Below are positions 33,341 to 44,955 of a stretch of 64,000 nucleotides of DNA, in pieces. The DNA is from Drosophila miranda (Eukaryota > Arthropoda > Insecta > Diptera > Drosophilidae): the NCBI RefSeq assembly GCF_003369915.1, contig NC_046674.1, positions 16,988,001-17,052,000 on the forward strand, written 5' to 3'. Both the position numbers and the translations under genes were made by a program. How positions within the stretch are numbered: position 1 is the stretch's first letter; the number at the start of each line of letters is the position of its first letter. Below the pieces are notes generated by a model. That model had not been told where the DNA came from, did not search any database, and saw only the letters and a program-made list of their open reading frames with translations.

Positions 33341-35087
33341 CTGCAAATAATGTTGCCATTGAAACAAACCCAAATTGTTTATATTTTTCTTTGGAATACG
33401 AAGTATGGACTAGTCAGCTTGAGCTCTTCTTTATTGATTGATAGATTTTAAAGCCTCGTCTTCAAGACACATAAGAGCCCTGCATGCTCTTGTCTGCGTA
33501 TTACCTGGTTCTTCTTGATTTCCGCATTCAATTCCAGCAATTATCCAAGGCATCTATTATTCAATGAGAGCATGGAAATTATTGTTCGACTGTAGGACTG
33601 TAGGGCTGCATGCGTGGAAAATGTGTGGGAAAACAGCCATCAAGTGTGGTAACAATAAAATAGTTTTTAGTTGGTTAAGCACGAGCTACCGCAAAATGGA
33701 TTCCATGGATGTCTGTGAGTTGGTGAGTGGGGGGGGTGGCGCCGGACAAAAGCCTGCCGTTTGCCTGCCGCTTCAAGGAGCAGAGAAGTGGAAATGGATT
33801 CTTGTTGGAAATATTTTAATTGATTTTAAATATATAAAATATGCGTGTATTTTATTAAATATTCATTTGCAATGGGTTTCTGCCTGTCTGCCTTTTATTT
33901 GTGCAAATGAAAATGATTTCATTTTGGAATTTTCCACACACACATTTACACTCATTTACACTCGCACTCTGTCCTTTTATTTTGTTGTTTTTGAGCATGG
34001 CAAAAACATTTGCATAATCGGCTTATTCCACTAATCAGCTAAGTAAATTATACAGAACCATTGATGCAATCAATACAGAGAGATTTATACAGATGTAGGT
34101 GTAGATGTAGATGTATCTCTGGCTGGCTATATCCATTACAAAGAGTGGAAACACGCTTTGATGTTGCTGCCACTCGATGCGGCATTCATGGGAATCAATT
34201 GAATGCCCCTCAAAGCGCTCTCTAAACAATCCGCAACTACTTAGGATCCCCCCTTTATCCCCTTTGAATCGCCTCCCCATCCTTTGTATGAACAAAAGAC
34301 AACAACGAAATAATCGCCAAAGAAAGAGTAGAAGGAGGGGCTGGGACCCCGGCATTAGAGATAGATGCCATGCCTTTGTGTCACTGCAATTGACAAAATA
34401 ATCACTGCTACATGGCTGGGTTGCTGCAGCTTACAACAGCGGCTTCTTCTGGCTCCTGGGTTCTGAGTTCTGGCTACCACAACACACATATTTTTCCCGC
34501 CTAAACGAACAAACGGGCAACACCAACAACAACATGTAGGAATTCTATAAATGAAATTCGGACTAAAAGATACCCCTCGAAGCGGTAGCTAAAGATAATC
34601 TAATTTCTTTGTTGATTTCTTTACAAAAAGAGAGCCATACTAGTATATGTTTGAAATTACATATATATTGATGATGGGATTACTTTAGAAGCACCATCAG
34701 TCGAAGATCGGCACGTAGTCCACGCAGAAGCTCATACCTCAAACCGAGGGGCGTTGCTGCACGAAGCGAGATTATTTTAAGTAGTACTTTTAGAACATAA
34801 AGTGGATGGTGAATTTCTATCATATTTGGGTTATTATGGACCTCATGTGGATGTATTAACGGTTAACAGTAGAATCTCCCCATATCCAGACAATCTCCAA
34901 ACAATCGGCTATATCCCTGCTTATTTCGCTTACAGGGTATCCAAAACACAAACAACAACACTATTAAACGTTTAGCAACATTTTCTCATGCGCACGTTTG
35001 TGGCATCCAAGCAACATTTGCCGCTGAGATGATGCTGCTTGCAACATGTGTACACCACGAGCATCGTTTTGGAGCTCCAGCTTCGGC

Positions 35088-35151
35088 CCTGGCTCTGGGG
35101 CTCTGGCTCTGGCTCTGGCGGCACTGTGGCTTCGGCTTTGGCTTTGGCTCT
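35088..35151. repeat. GGCTCT/GGCTTT hexamer repeat
   Basis: Degenerate 6-base units CTGGCT, CTGGGG and TTGGCT, followed by a short CTG run at 35156-35172. Confidence 0.75.
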
Positions 35152-38100
35152 ACATCTGCTGCTGCTAGCTGTTGTTCTTGTTGCTGCTGCTGCTGCCTGC
35201 TGCCTCGTGGCCTCGTGTGGTCTTCGTGTGTGCGCTCGTGTGTGCGTTTCCACTACACATTTTCCGTGCGATTTTTCAACAGTTTGCAAAAAAGCAGTGT
35301 TTTTGCGCGCCGAACACGAGGCCTCAGCTCCAGCTTTCAGTCTGTGTTCGCTGTCTGTTGCTTGCGGTTCGACTTTAGACAGCAACCGGGGCTCCCCAAC
35401 AGCAGCAGCAGAGGCAGAAGCAGAAGCATTCCGTTCCTCGATCCGTTGCATCCACACAGCGTGCGTTGAACATTTTTTTTGAGAATTGTTTTTAAATCAA
35501 AAGGAGCCACCTATCAGAGAAGAAGTTGGAAAAAAATATGAAATAAAACTACGAAAAAAATAAAATAAAACTTGTGAAAACAAAAAAAATCATACAAAAA
35601 AAAAACACGTAGAACCGTACTCCTGGTACGTATTCCGGGGTAATCCCCCAAGCGGCTTTTCTCTACATATGCATGTATGTGTGTGGGTGTTTGTTGTTTT
35701 TTGTTATTTTTTTGTTGTTTGTGTGTGTGTCTCAGAGCGGAAGTCGTTGCCGTCGCCATTGTTGTGGAGGGGAAAACCCCTTAAAAATAGAGCCGGGGCA
35801 GAGGCAACAACGGAAGTGTGTTATTAGTGGCGCCTCAAAATTATATTTACTTACACAAAAAGTACTCCATCCGATGCGCCATCAGATTTATGAAGTAACA
35901 AAAGTTGGCGGCGCTCTCCACTCGAATTAGATTCATTAAAATTTATGCAAAAGTTTGCCTCCAAATATTCCATATGTCTGTGGCTGTGTGTACGAGTGGA
36001 GTGTTCTGTTGTGTGTGTGTGTCTGTGTGTGTGTTTGTGTGTGTCTTTTGTGGCAAAAGTTTTAATTGAAGAAAACTTATCGCCGCATAAATGCTGGCTA
36101 CGCTATGGAAATGCTATGCTAATTGAAATATAACGTTTGCAACACTGTAACAACGGTTTATTTATCGAGTGCTAAAGAAGGGACGGGGAAAAGGGACAGA
36201 TAAGGAAATAGAGCAGAAAGGGCGAGAGATGGATGGAGGCAGGGAGCTTCCAAGTGAAACAGTGTGGGTATTCCGAGGGTTAAATGGGGGTTCAAGTTTC
36301 GACTTGATCTTCCGATCTGAGCATAATTTCTCTATCATACAATTAGTTTTACGCAAGCTCTTCTTGGTGGAAGATGATTCCAAAATGAAGAATTGAGGGA
36401 CTCCCAAAAAGATCTATCAAAAATGAAGATCCCATTCCAAAGGAGTGTGCCATTACTGACCTCATAATTTGTTTAGCAAGATATCCCACAGGGAAGTGTA
36501 ACCTGAGATATGACCTCAAGAAATTGAAATTAGTAGAGATACAACCCTCAGGTACAGGATCGTCCATAAATTCCTATTGGCCGGTTAAAAAGAAGCAAGT
36601 CCTTGTACATATAAATAATCCTAGAATATTTTGTGGGATATGTAGAAACGGATTAGCGGGTAAACCACAACCACAGCGTTCTCTAGTAATTCTGGCTGTA
36701 GTTCTAGTAGTTTAAGATGGTTAAAATACAGATGAATGCACTAGAACTGCGGTACAGTGGAAATGTTGGCAATAAACACATTATCCCTTAATCCTGTCCC
36801 TATTTACGATTAATCCAGCAATTACATGATTATTTAGTAGAGACCCCCTTTTGAACCATACCCCACCCACAATCCTTTTATACAATATTTGCTTTCAGAG
36901 ACTGATGCTCTTGAATAAACATTCCTCTCGACGTGTATTACCATTCGATCCACCCCCTTGACAGTCAGTTTTATTCGAAAACCAAAAAAACCAAAAAAAC
37001 CTTCCCTCGTTAATCATTGAAGCCCATAAAACACATGGGGCTATAAAAGCGTCCGTTCGGTCTTTCGTTAATCTGAGCGCCTTTTAAACTTTTCTAACTC
37101 GTTATTAAAAACTTTTTTAATATCCTTGCGAAAAAGAAAAGCAGAAACTTCCGCATTGAGCGACGGCCCGACCGCATATCAAATTCAATAATCACTTAAA
37201 ACTCATAAATATTTTGTTGGCTCTCTGACAGAGAAAAATTCCACTTGCCACAGTTTGGGAAAAAAAGCGAGTCGCCCTCTGTGGCTGCGGCATGGCCCTG
37301 ACATCACGGGGGAGTGTGGAGTCTGCTGCTGTCAATGTCACTTCAATGATTAAAACTTCAACACAAATAAAAACGGGCAAAAGGATAGCGCGCGGACAGG
37401 CCAGGACCAAACCGAAACGAAACGAGCTGTACCGAGCCGAGCCCAAAGCACAACCCAATCATCCACCGACGCACTGACCCCCATACCACCTATACCACCC
37501 GTCAACCCATCAGCCCATCAGCCATCCCACCCATGATTCGGATTCTCCTTTTTTTTTTTTTTTTTTTTAATGAAAACATAAACATCTCCTTTACCCCGAA
37601 GTACCTCCTGCAATTTACTCTTCGCGCACTTCCTGTTTTCCTGCCGCCTGCCGCCTGGCGCCTTTGTTTTCTTTCTGCTGTGGTTCGTAATAAATTTTTA
37701 ATTTTGCTTAATTGAAAATGGCCCCGCCTTCAGCAGCGGATTCAGCGAAAAGAAGGAACAAGAATAATGGGAAATAAAGAAAATATCGGAACTTAATATT
37801 GGAAAGTAAATTTAACAACTTGATTTCCATGCTGCCCCCAGAAAAGAGACTCCTGGAATGGGTTCTGGGTGATGGCTATGGCTATGGCTGGGTATACTGT
37901 AACCTCTCATTGTCTGGTGGCTCGGTGGCTCGCACGTGCTCCGAGGGATCAGTAGAGAGCCACTGAGACACGTTCAAATGTCGCTTCATGGCAGCTCTGG
38001 AGTGTGTGTTTGTGTGTGTGTGTGTGCCACTCAAGTGTGGCGGGGGCAAGGTGCTAAAAGCTGTTCACATATTTATATAGCTGACTGTACCATATATGGG

Positions 38101-39765
38101 CAAACATTTAAACAAACAACAGCAGCAGACACTCCGCTTAGATGGGAGGGGCGGCGGGGGAGACTCTATGGGGGGGGAAAAAGAGCCACTGTACGGGTGC
38201 TAAAAATGGGTCACATTCTTGTCTCGTGCACGTTGCCCCATGAATGGCGTTCATTTTGTGGCGCCAAGGCATTGCAACTTGCACTGAGAGAAAGGAAAGG
38301 TTCTGCAAATAATGCAGAACGGGGTCTGATAACAATTGCCAGCCGGTTCGAGGAAGAGAAATGCAAGGAAACTAAATAAAAAGGCATGTGCTTTCAGAAG
38401 AAGTAGAAACAGTAAAGCTATGATAAATCCACAGGAAATCCTCTCTTGTTCGTAGCGACAGTAGATCTTTACGCTCATGGGAATGGGGGCCATGTCATAA
38501 ACAGCTATCTTTCTCTCTCTCCTAAATCATCGAAATTCCCTCTTTTTATTGTTAGATGTTTTTGCTTTTCTCTAAGTGTCTGCGTCCGACACACAAAAGT
38601 AGCTCTCTCTCTCTAGGGGCCCTCTACAGAGGCTTCTCCCTCTCCATTGGCCCTCTCCCGCTGCAGGCTCGTTAACACTTTTCCCAGCAGCAGCAGCAGA
38701 AGCAGCTTATTTATTGCATATCAAGTGACGCCTCAATCCCAGGGCAGTCCATGCAACACCGCCACCAAAAGAAGAAGCAGAAGAAGGGGGCGCTGGTAGC
38801 CAACTGTCCGATGGGTCTGTCCGTCTCCATTCTCCATCGTTTCTGCCAGGCCAAATGATGTCGTCAACGTCGCTTCAGAAATGTTTTGGCATAAATTAAA
38901 CAAGGCCGCCGCACTCTCGGCTCCATTCCTCGGGCCTGGTTCCCGGGCATTGTCCAGATGGAGATGCAGGAGGAGAAGGAGGAAAACGAGGAGAAGGAGG
39001 GTGTTGCCCCATTGGGGGACCGTTCTCGTTCTCCTCCCTTCCCTTCCCTTTCCTTCCGCTGTTTGCATTGCATTTTGTCACACGTGGAGAGCTCAAAAAG
39101 CGACGCCAATTTGTCTGAAATGTTTTGAATTCTAAGCGCTTCTGAAGAGGAGAACAGGACGATGACAGGGGGAGAAGGGAACTGCAGGAGGGGGAGGGTG
39201 AGGGGGAGGTGGAGTATATATCAGGATGGGGGACTGGCTGATGATGGCCAGATCTTGATGGGGCATGCGGATGTGTTGCTGGCGTTGAATGCGGGATTCT
39301 GTGTGCCCTTTGTGTCGTCTGCCATATTTACCTAGTGGAGCGTACTCCTGGCTGAATGTGTGGCAGGTTGCAGGTTCCCTGAAGAGTCCCCAGGCTATTT
39401 GGCCAGCTCCAGCTCCACCGCATCCTCCGCTCTGACGTTTGATTTTTCCATTTTGGTACCACTACCCACCCTCCCCCACGGCGAGAGTCAATCAATCCAT
39501 GCCCCCCCAGTTCCACTCTCACTCCCACTCCCACTCCCCGTCTCTCTCCCTCTCCCTCTTCCGTGTGAATTATGTGGCGATAAAGTTGGTGCAGAACGGT
39601 GCAGGATTGGTGCACGGTGCAACTTGTTACCCATATTGTGTGGCAGCAGCATCAGCAGCAGCAGCAGCAGCAGCCTGAAAGCGAAACACCTGCTGCAGAT
39701 GCCACAGTCTGTCCAGGGTCCAGGGCCAGCTCCAGGGTCTGTCGTCTCTCTGCGGACCACAGGAC

Positions 39766-39822
39766 CCATAGCCATAGCCATAGCCATAGCCATAGCCAGG
39801 GCCAGGGCCACGGCCAGGCCAG
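39766..39822. repeat. CCATAG hexamer repeat grading into CCAGGG
   Basis: About six CCATAG units followed by CCAGGG and CCACGG variants of the same register. Confidence 0.85.
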
Positions 39823-40017
39823 GCGGCTGGTCTCTTCCCTCACACACGCTGATCTTATCGCCGCTGCACTGCACACACCCAAAACGAAAGAGTTCGCCCC
39901 AAAAAAAAGAGAACAAAACTTGAGTGTCTGGGGTGGGTGGTGCGAGGGGGAGACAAGAAGAACAGAAGAATTGCGCGGCTTCTTCACTCCCCCTCAATTT
40001 CGTGGGCTGCTGTGCTA

Positions 40018-40078
40018 CACCAACACCAATACCAACACCAACACCAACAACAACACCAACAACAACACCAACACCAAT
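40018..40078. repeat. ACCAAC hexamer repeat
   Basis: About ten units of ACCAAC, ACCAAT or AACAAC. Confidence 0.85.
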
Positions 40079-42675
40079 GGCCCGCGATTATCTCTTCGCT
40101 GACTTCGGGAATGATGATGACGATGATGTTGCTGTGCTTCTCTCACTAGCTGCGAGAATGACGATTATGATGATGATGAAGATGCTTTTATGCTCTCACT
40201 GACCATCACAACGATTATGGTGCTCTTATGCTCTTGAGCAGGGGCCCAATGAGCAGGATTTGCTATTTGAATAAGGTGGGGCAGAGTTGCCTTTCGCTCT
40301 TGTGTGTAACGAGGAAAGGAAACAGAATTTACGAGTTATTTCTGGCCATTCCTCACCCTATTTAAATACATCTTGCACGTGAGAATGATCATTATGATTT
40401 TGAGCTCCTCGCGCTGCCTTGGCCTTGGGCATTATTCTGACTGTCTCCACTTGCACCTCCTCCTTCTCCTCTATCTCCTCGCTCTATCTTTCTCTTGGCG
40501 TTTCTGTTTTTGTCGCTGATTCGTTGCCCATTACCTCTAGCACCAGTTCTTATGTTTTTTTTCCTTCGCTTTTGCTTTTGCTTTGGCCATTTGCTCCTGG
40601 CTCTCCTGCTTCGTGGGCCTCTCCTGGTTCTCCTCTCCCCCTTTGCCTGGGACTGGCAATGGGACTCGGCCAAGTCAAGGGCCTCGGCTCGCCTCATTGT
40701 CTGGCCACGATGCGGCTGGCCAAGAAGCCGGTGGATGTTGGCCCCGCTAATTTCACCTTTTCACAGATCTCCCTGCCTCCGTCGTCCCTCCACCTCTGTC
40801 GGGTTGCTCCTTTTGCAATGTTCGCTGTGGAGTTTGTGTGTGGGTTGCAGCTCAGGCGCATTCCTGGGCCACAGTTTCAACGTCTTCTGGCTCTTGAGAA
40901 TTGAATTTTAACGATGGCATATGCCCTATGACGTTACGTTTGAGCTGAATTGATATTTTATACGTCCGATTAATCATATCACCGCACTGTTTTACTCTTA
41001 AATTGTTTTTGTAGTGGAAATTTATGATAATTCTAAAAATACTTGCTATAAGAAACGCTCTAAGCCTTCAAAATGCAAAATACTTCTCTAGAGTGTATTC
41101 AAAAGTCCACATTAAGCCTCACTTCACTTCCTCACTTTTGCTGCTGTCTTGGCTTGTGGGAGGCTCATGAAAAATTGAGCAAGTGCCGCACTTGCAATTT
41201 CAACAGCTCATCTGCCGCAGCGCCGACCAATTTCTTGCCCCAAACTCCAGTCTTCAGACTTCGACTCTCAGCTTCATCTTCAGCTTCGGCAGTGGGCTGC
41301 TGACAGACCTCGGAAATTGTGAAATCCTTGGGCTTTTGGATGGGTTCTGGGCCTTTGGCCCCTTGGTAGTTTTTTCAACCGGGGAGTGTCTTAAATTTTA
41401 GTTTTATTTTGCAGCAGAACAAACCAAAAGGAAACACTTTCCATTGCGGTTGGAATCACAACAGCAAGGCAATTCCCCCTTGATTGTATTTTTGGGTGTG
41501 AATTATGCATAAATGAAAATTGGCAAACGAAACTGATTTAAAGTGTGGAAGAAAAACCATGGGAATCTGAAAGTTAATTGTGGAATTGAAAAAAGAGAGA
41601 AGCTCCGCACTTCCCCAATTGGTGGCTCAAGTTCCTCCACAGCTCACGATAGCCGTCGATACCTCCAAATATCGTTGACATTTGATCAGTCCAATTACTG
41701 GGGAATTGTCATCTCCAATAGGGAGATTCCTTCTTCCTTTGAGGGCTCTTATACCAAGATCGATTAGAACATTTGCAGTTCTGTCAATGACAAAAGCCAC
41801 CTTCCTTCCTCTCTTCCTTCCTTCGTCAAATGGTAGTCCTCCAAAAGTACGAATTCAATTACGTAGCTCAGCAGGAGACATCTCTCCATCCATCTGCATT
41901 TCTCTGTACGAAGAGAAATACCTCTTCTATGTCATGTCAATGACCAGGTTCTCAGAGCTCATCGCTTACTCACCTGGCGACCTGTCACCACCGACAGGAG
42001 CAGGAACGGGAATGGGAAGGGGAGCAGGGACTAGGACAGAGATAGGGACATCGACAACAGGGAGGAAAATGGGGCACAAAGACATAGTTCGAAAGATAAA
42101 GCTCTCTCCGGCATGAATATGCAGCTGATGTGCACTTTCCTCTCCTTTCCTTTCCATTCCTTTCCTTTCCCTCCCATCCATCCATCTGTTCCATCCTTTG
42201 GCTTAGTCTATGCTATGGGTGCGCTTGCCTTAAGCTCCTGCTGCTCACATTCCTCACAGACGACAGTCTTTTGCACTTGCCCGTGCAGTTTGAATGCCCT
42301 ACAAGAAGGCAGGCTATTATTGGTTTAGAGAGTAGTTTGTTAGATAAGGTGCTGCTTTTGAAAGTACTTCCATAAACTTAACCGAAAACTACTTCGAAGG
42401 CAAACTACTGGGCAAGGAATAGGTACTTTAACCCATCTGAAAGAGCTGGGAAAATGTCCTAGATCTGAAGAAAATTCAACGAATCTCTACAGCTTAGGGT
42501 CTAACAAGAATCTGCCTATTTCGGATTGAATTTCATATTGAAAATACTTTTATGTTTTAACAAAGGAAACTAAAAAACTTAAATCTTATCTGCATAATTC
42601 TACCAACATCTATATTATATAGCTCTCATAGGAATGAGATCCCCGATGAGTCATTTAAGGAATCTACAAACCTCT

Positions 42676-42780
42676 GCACGCGACGTGTATTTTGTTTTTT
42701 CACTCTCGGGACCGAGCTTCGGTCCTGCTTGTGCACCCTGGCGCCGGTGGCCAATGAATAATTTTCGTAGGGTATCGAAA
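42676..42780 (+). repeat. Diverged dispersed repeat (copy B)
   Basis: Shares CGTGTATTTTGTTTTTTCA, TCTCGGGACCGAG and AATAATTTTCGT with the element at 2556-2755. This copy has a 7-base-stem hairpin, GGACCGA-GCT-TCGGTCC, at 42710-42726, absent from copy A. Such hairpins occur near the 3' ends of Helitrons, but the family is not proven. Confidence 0.4.
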
Positions 42781-43250
42781 CCTTCGTCACTCCTTCCCCG
42801 ATAGTTACTTCCGTTCTTGGCGTTGTTTTTGTTTTGGTTTTTGTTGAAGGAGGGAGTAAAAACATTGTAAAGCGAGTCATAGATTTCCGTTTGTGTGTGC
42901 CTCGGAAACAATGGCATTTTCATGTTGCACGTAAAACGAGAGAAAAATAAACCAAAACGGTGGCAGGAACAACAATTGATAACGACGCGTCGCTGCAAGA
43001 GACAAACGGAGGGCAGAGGACGATAGACACTCGCACAATATACTTTTAAGTGCAATTTCAATTCTACCATCGATATTCCACTGCCACTGGCACTGGCCCT
43101 GGCGCCTTCTGCTAAGTGAACACAAAAAACGAATCACCACAGCGATACGAGTGGGAATATGGAAGCCAAAGTGCCCCTAAAGATTGGGAATTTCGATGGA
43201 CTTCCTGTCAGAGATAAGCAGAGGAAAAGGTTCCGTTCCTCCCAGATCTG

Positions 43251-43289
43251 TATAAATAGTCGGGCAAACCTGAGGGAAAGACACAGTTC
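43251..43289 (+). promoter_or_regulatory. TATA promoter of the PNPF secreted-protein gene
   Basis: TATAAATAG at 43251-43259 lies 32 bases before an ACAGTTC initiator at 43283. The ATG follows 23 bases later. A focused TATA promoter suggests tissue- or stage-specific expression. Confidence 0.75.
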
Positions 43290-43305
43290 AACTGAAACCC
43301 TCAAC

Positions 43306-44955
43306 ATGGTAAGTAATCCACGAGAAAGAAAAGGTCTCTCCGGGTCTAACCATGGACTCTCTCCCCGACTTCTCATCAAGCAATCTCTGCGTCTACTGGT
43401 TATACTTGCTCTTCTGATGGCAACGGCTCGGGCCAGGATCATAGAGAGTGGAGCGGCGACTGGGCAGGAGCTTAGTGCTTCCCCGGAAGCAGTCAAACCT
43501 GTGGAAGCAGTCAAACCCGTGGAGAAGCTAAAGGAAAACCAAGACATTCAGGAGAGCCAAGTGCCTGTCCAGGCAAACCAAGTGGTACAGGAGCGAAGCA
43601 AAGTGATCGAAGAGAACCAAGTGATCCAGGAAACTCCAGAAGTAAAGCCTGAAACCCACCAATCAGCTGGCAATGAAATACCCAAGGATCAGGCACCCAT
43701 CGAGAAAGTGGAAGGCCAAAGCCACCAACAGGCAGAGCAACAGAAGGAACAGCCACAGCAGGGAGAGGCAGTGCAGCCGAAGGGACAGGTAGAGCAACAG
43801 AAGGGACAAATTAAAGGTCGCGAGATCGAACTGGTCTTCGAGCAGCCCGGACAAACCCTGCTGCAGTACGAGAATGTGGGCCAGCTCCAAGGACAGCTAC
43901 CCAATCTGGACAAGATCTTCAAGTATCCGGGAGCCCAGCTGCTGAATGCCAGCGATGTACAGTACTCGCATCTCTTCAACAAGTTCCAGACGGCCCCCAG
44001 GGTGGAGTACGTACCCACACTGAACACGACGGGCGCCAATGTCACACAGCACATACACAACCACACGCACTACTACCAGAACCAGAACCAGAAGAAGCCA
44101 TTCCCCTTCCTGCCCAATCCCTTCGAGAAGCAGGAGACGACCTATGTGAACCGCACCTCTCCCTCGGGCAACGTGACCTACGTGTACGAGGAGGGAAAGC
44201 CGTCGGGAGGAGGCGCCTTCCCATTCCCTGCACTGCCCAATCCCTTTACCGATTTCCCCAAGGTCGTGGGCCTCAGTCTGGTGCTGCTGCCGAATCCCTT
44301 CTACAAGGGACAGTCGTCCAGTGCCAATGATTCTTCTGTAAGTCCCATCGAACCTACGAAAGCACATCACTACTTTGAGAAGTTCCGCGGCTTTGCCGAT
44401 GAGCCATCCTCCAATCAGCAGCAGAATCAGCAGCAAAAGGCCGGAAACCGTTTCTACTTGATCTCCAATCCCCTGCTGAACCACGGCTCCGAGGAAGGTC
44501 GCGGCGAGAAGGTCCAGAGCACGAATGTCCTGCTGCCAGTGAATCTGGCTGCCTTGCCGCTTCTGGTGCCTGCCCCAGAGGCCAACCAGGAGACTGCACC
44601 CAAGCAGGAACCGACTGTGGGCCACATAAAGATCGAGGATCTGCTCAAGACATCCAAGTTCTATGTGGGACAGCCACTGCAGTTCCAGCCGGTCAATGGC
44701 AATGGCATCGGCGTCGGCAACGGTCAGAAGCAGAGCCAGGATGCAGCCTTTCGGCAGTTGATTCTCACACAATTCAACCAGCAACAGCAGCAGCTGCAAC
44801 AACAGCTGAAGCTGCCCCTTAAGGACGAACGTCGCTCACAGTCTGCTGCCGTCCCTGTGGAGGAGGGCGAGGAGAGCTCTGTCCTGTTTGCAGTGGAGAT
44901 ACCCAAACCCATCTATCGCTTCTTCAAGGGGATCTTCGGCGGATTCTCGGGCTAA
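43306..44955 (+). CDS. Secreted Gln/Glu-rich protein with PNPF repeats
   Basis: Exon 1 codes only the start Met (43306-43308) before a GTAAGT donor. After a 72-base intron, exon 2 (43381-44955) continues with QSLRLLVILALLMATARA, a clear signal peptide cut near residue 19. The mature part, to residue 525, starts with a Val/Glu/Lys/Gln-rich region holding repeats of KPVEAVKPVEK and VIEENQVIQE. Then come several N-glycosylation sites (NTT, NVT, NHT, NRT) at about 210-265. Four degenerate repeats follow: LPNPFEK at about 246, LPNPFTD at 287, LPNPFYK at 306 and ISNPLLN at 363. Near 465 is a Gln-rich run, and the tail is FFKGIFGGFSG. No cysteine is apparent after the signal. It is probably extracellular matrix, cuticle or eggshell material. 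No named family is recognised. Confidence 0.85.
   Translation: MVSNPRERKGLSGSNHGLSPRLLIKQSLRLLVILALLMATARARIIESGAATGQELSASPEAVKPVEAVKPVEKLKENQDIQESQVPVQANQVVQERSKVIEENQVIQETPEVKPETHQSAGNEIPKDQAPIEKVEGQSHQQAEQQKEQPQQGEAVQPKGQVEQQKGQIKGREIELVFEQPGQTLLQYENVGQLQGQLPNLDKIFKYPGAQLLNASDVQYSHLFNKFQTAPRVEYVPTLNTTGANVTQHIHNHTHYYQNQNQKKPFPFLPNPFEKQETTYVNRTSPSGNVTYVYEEGKPSGGGAFPFPALPNPFTDFPKVVGLSLVLLPNPFYKGQSSSANDSSVSPIEPTKAHHYFEKFRGFADEPSSNQQQNQQQKAGNRFYLISNPLLNHGSEEGRGEKVQSTNVLLPVNLAALPLLVPAPEANQETAPKQEPTVGHIKIEDLLKTSKFYVGQPLQFQPVNGNGIGVGNGQKQSQDAAFRQLILTQFNQQQQQLQQQLKLPLKDERRSQSAAVPVEEGEESSVLFAVEIPKPIYRFFKGIFGGFSG

Larger units (their letters stand above)
33341..43080. other. Non-coding stretch between the orphan exon and the PNPF gene
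   Basis: No gene I can support. It contains a GC-richer island at 34690-34775, hexamer arrays (GGCTCT 35088-35151, CACTCC 39513-39562, CCATAG 39766-39822, ACCAAC 40018-40078) and a CAG run at 39642-39676. It also contains a diverged dispersed repeat at 42676-42780. The long open frames at 39.4-40.1 kb come from these repeats. Confidence 0.55.

Noticed and set aside
33564..34034. Plus-strand 156-codon open frame
   Set aside because: Cys/Trp/Phe-rich random-looking sequence with no splice sites in register.
39360..40202. Several open frames of 90-187 codons on both strands
   Set aside because: They translate the CACTCC, CCATAG and ACCAAC hexamer arrays (Ala-Ile, His-Ser, Pro-Thr dipeptides).
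43159..43308. Longer N-terminus for the PNPF protein from ATG 43159
   Set aside because: It crosses the TATA box and initiator and the ATG|GTAAGT intron; the spliced form gives a proper signal peptide.
43511..44802. Long minus-strand frames over the PNPF gene
   Set aside because: Shadows of the plus-strand coding sequence without signals of their own.
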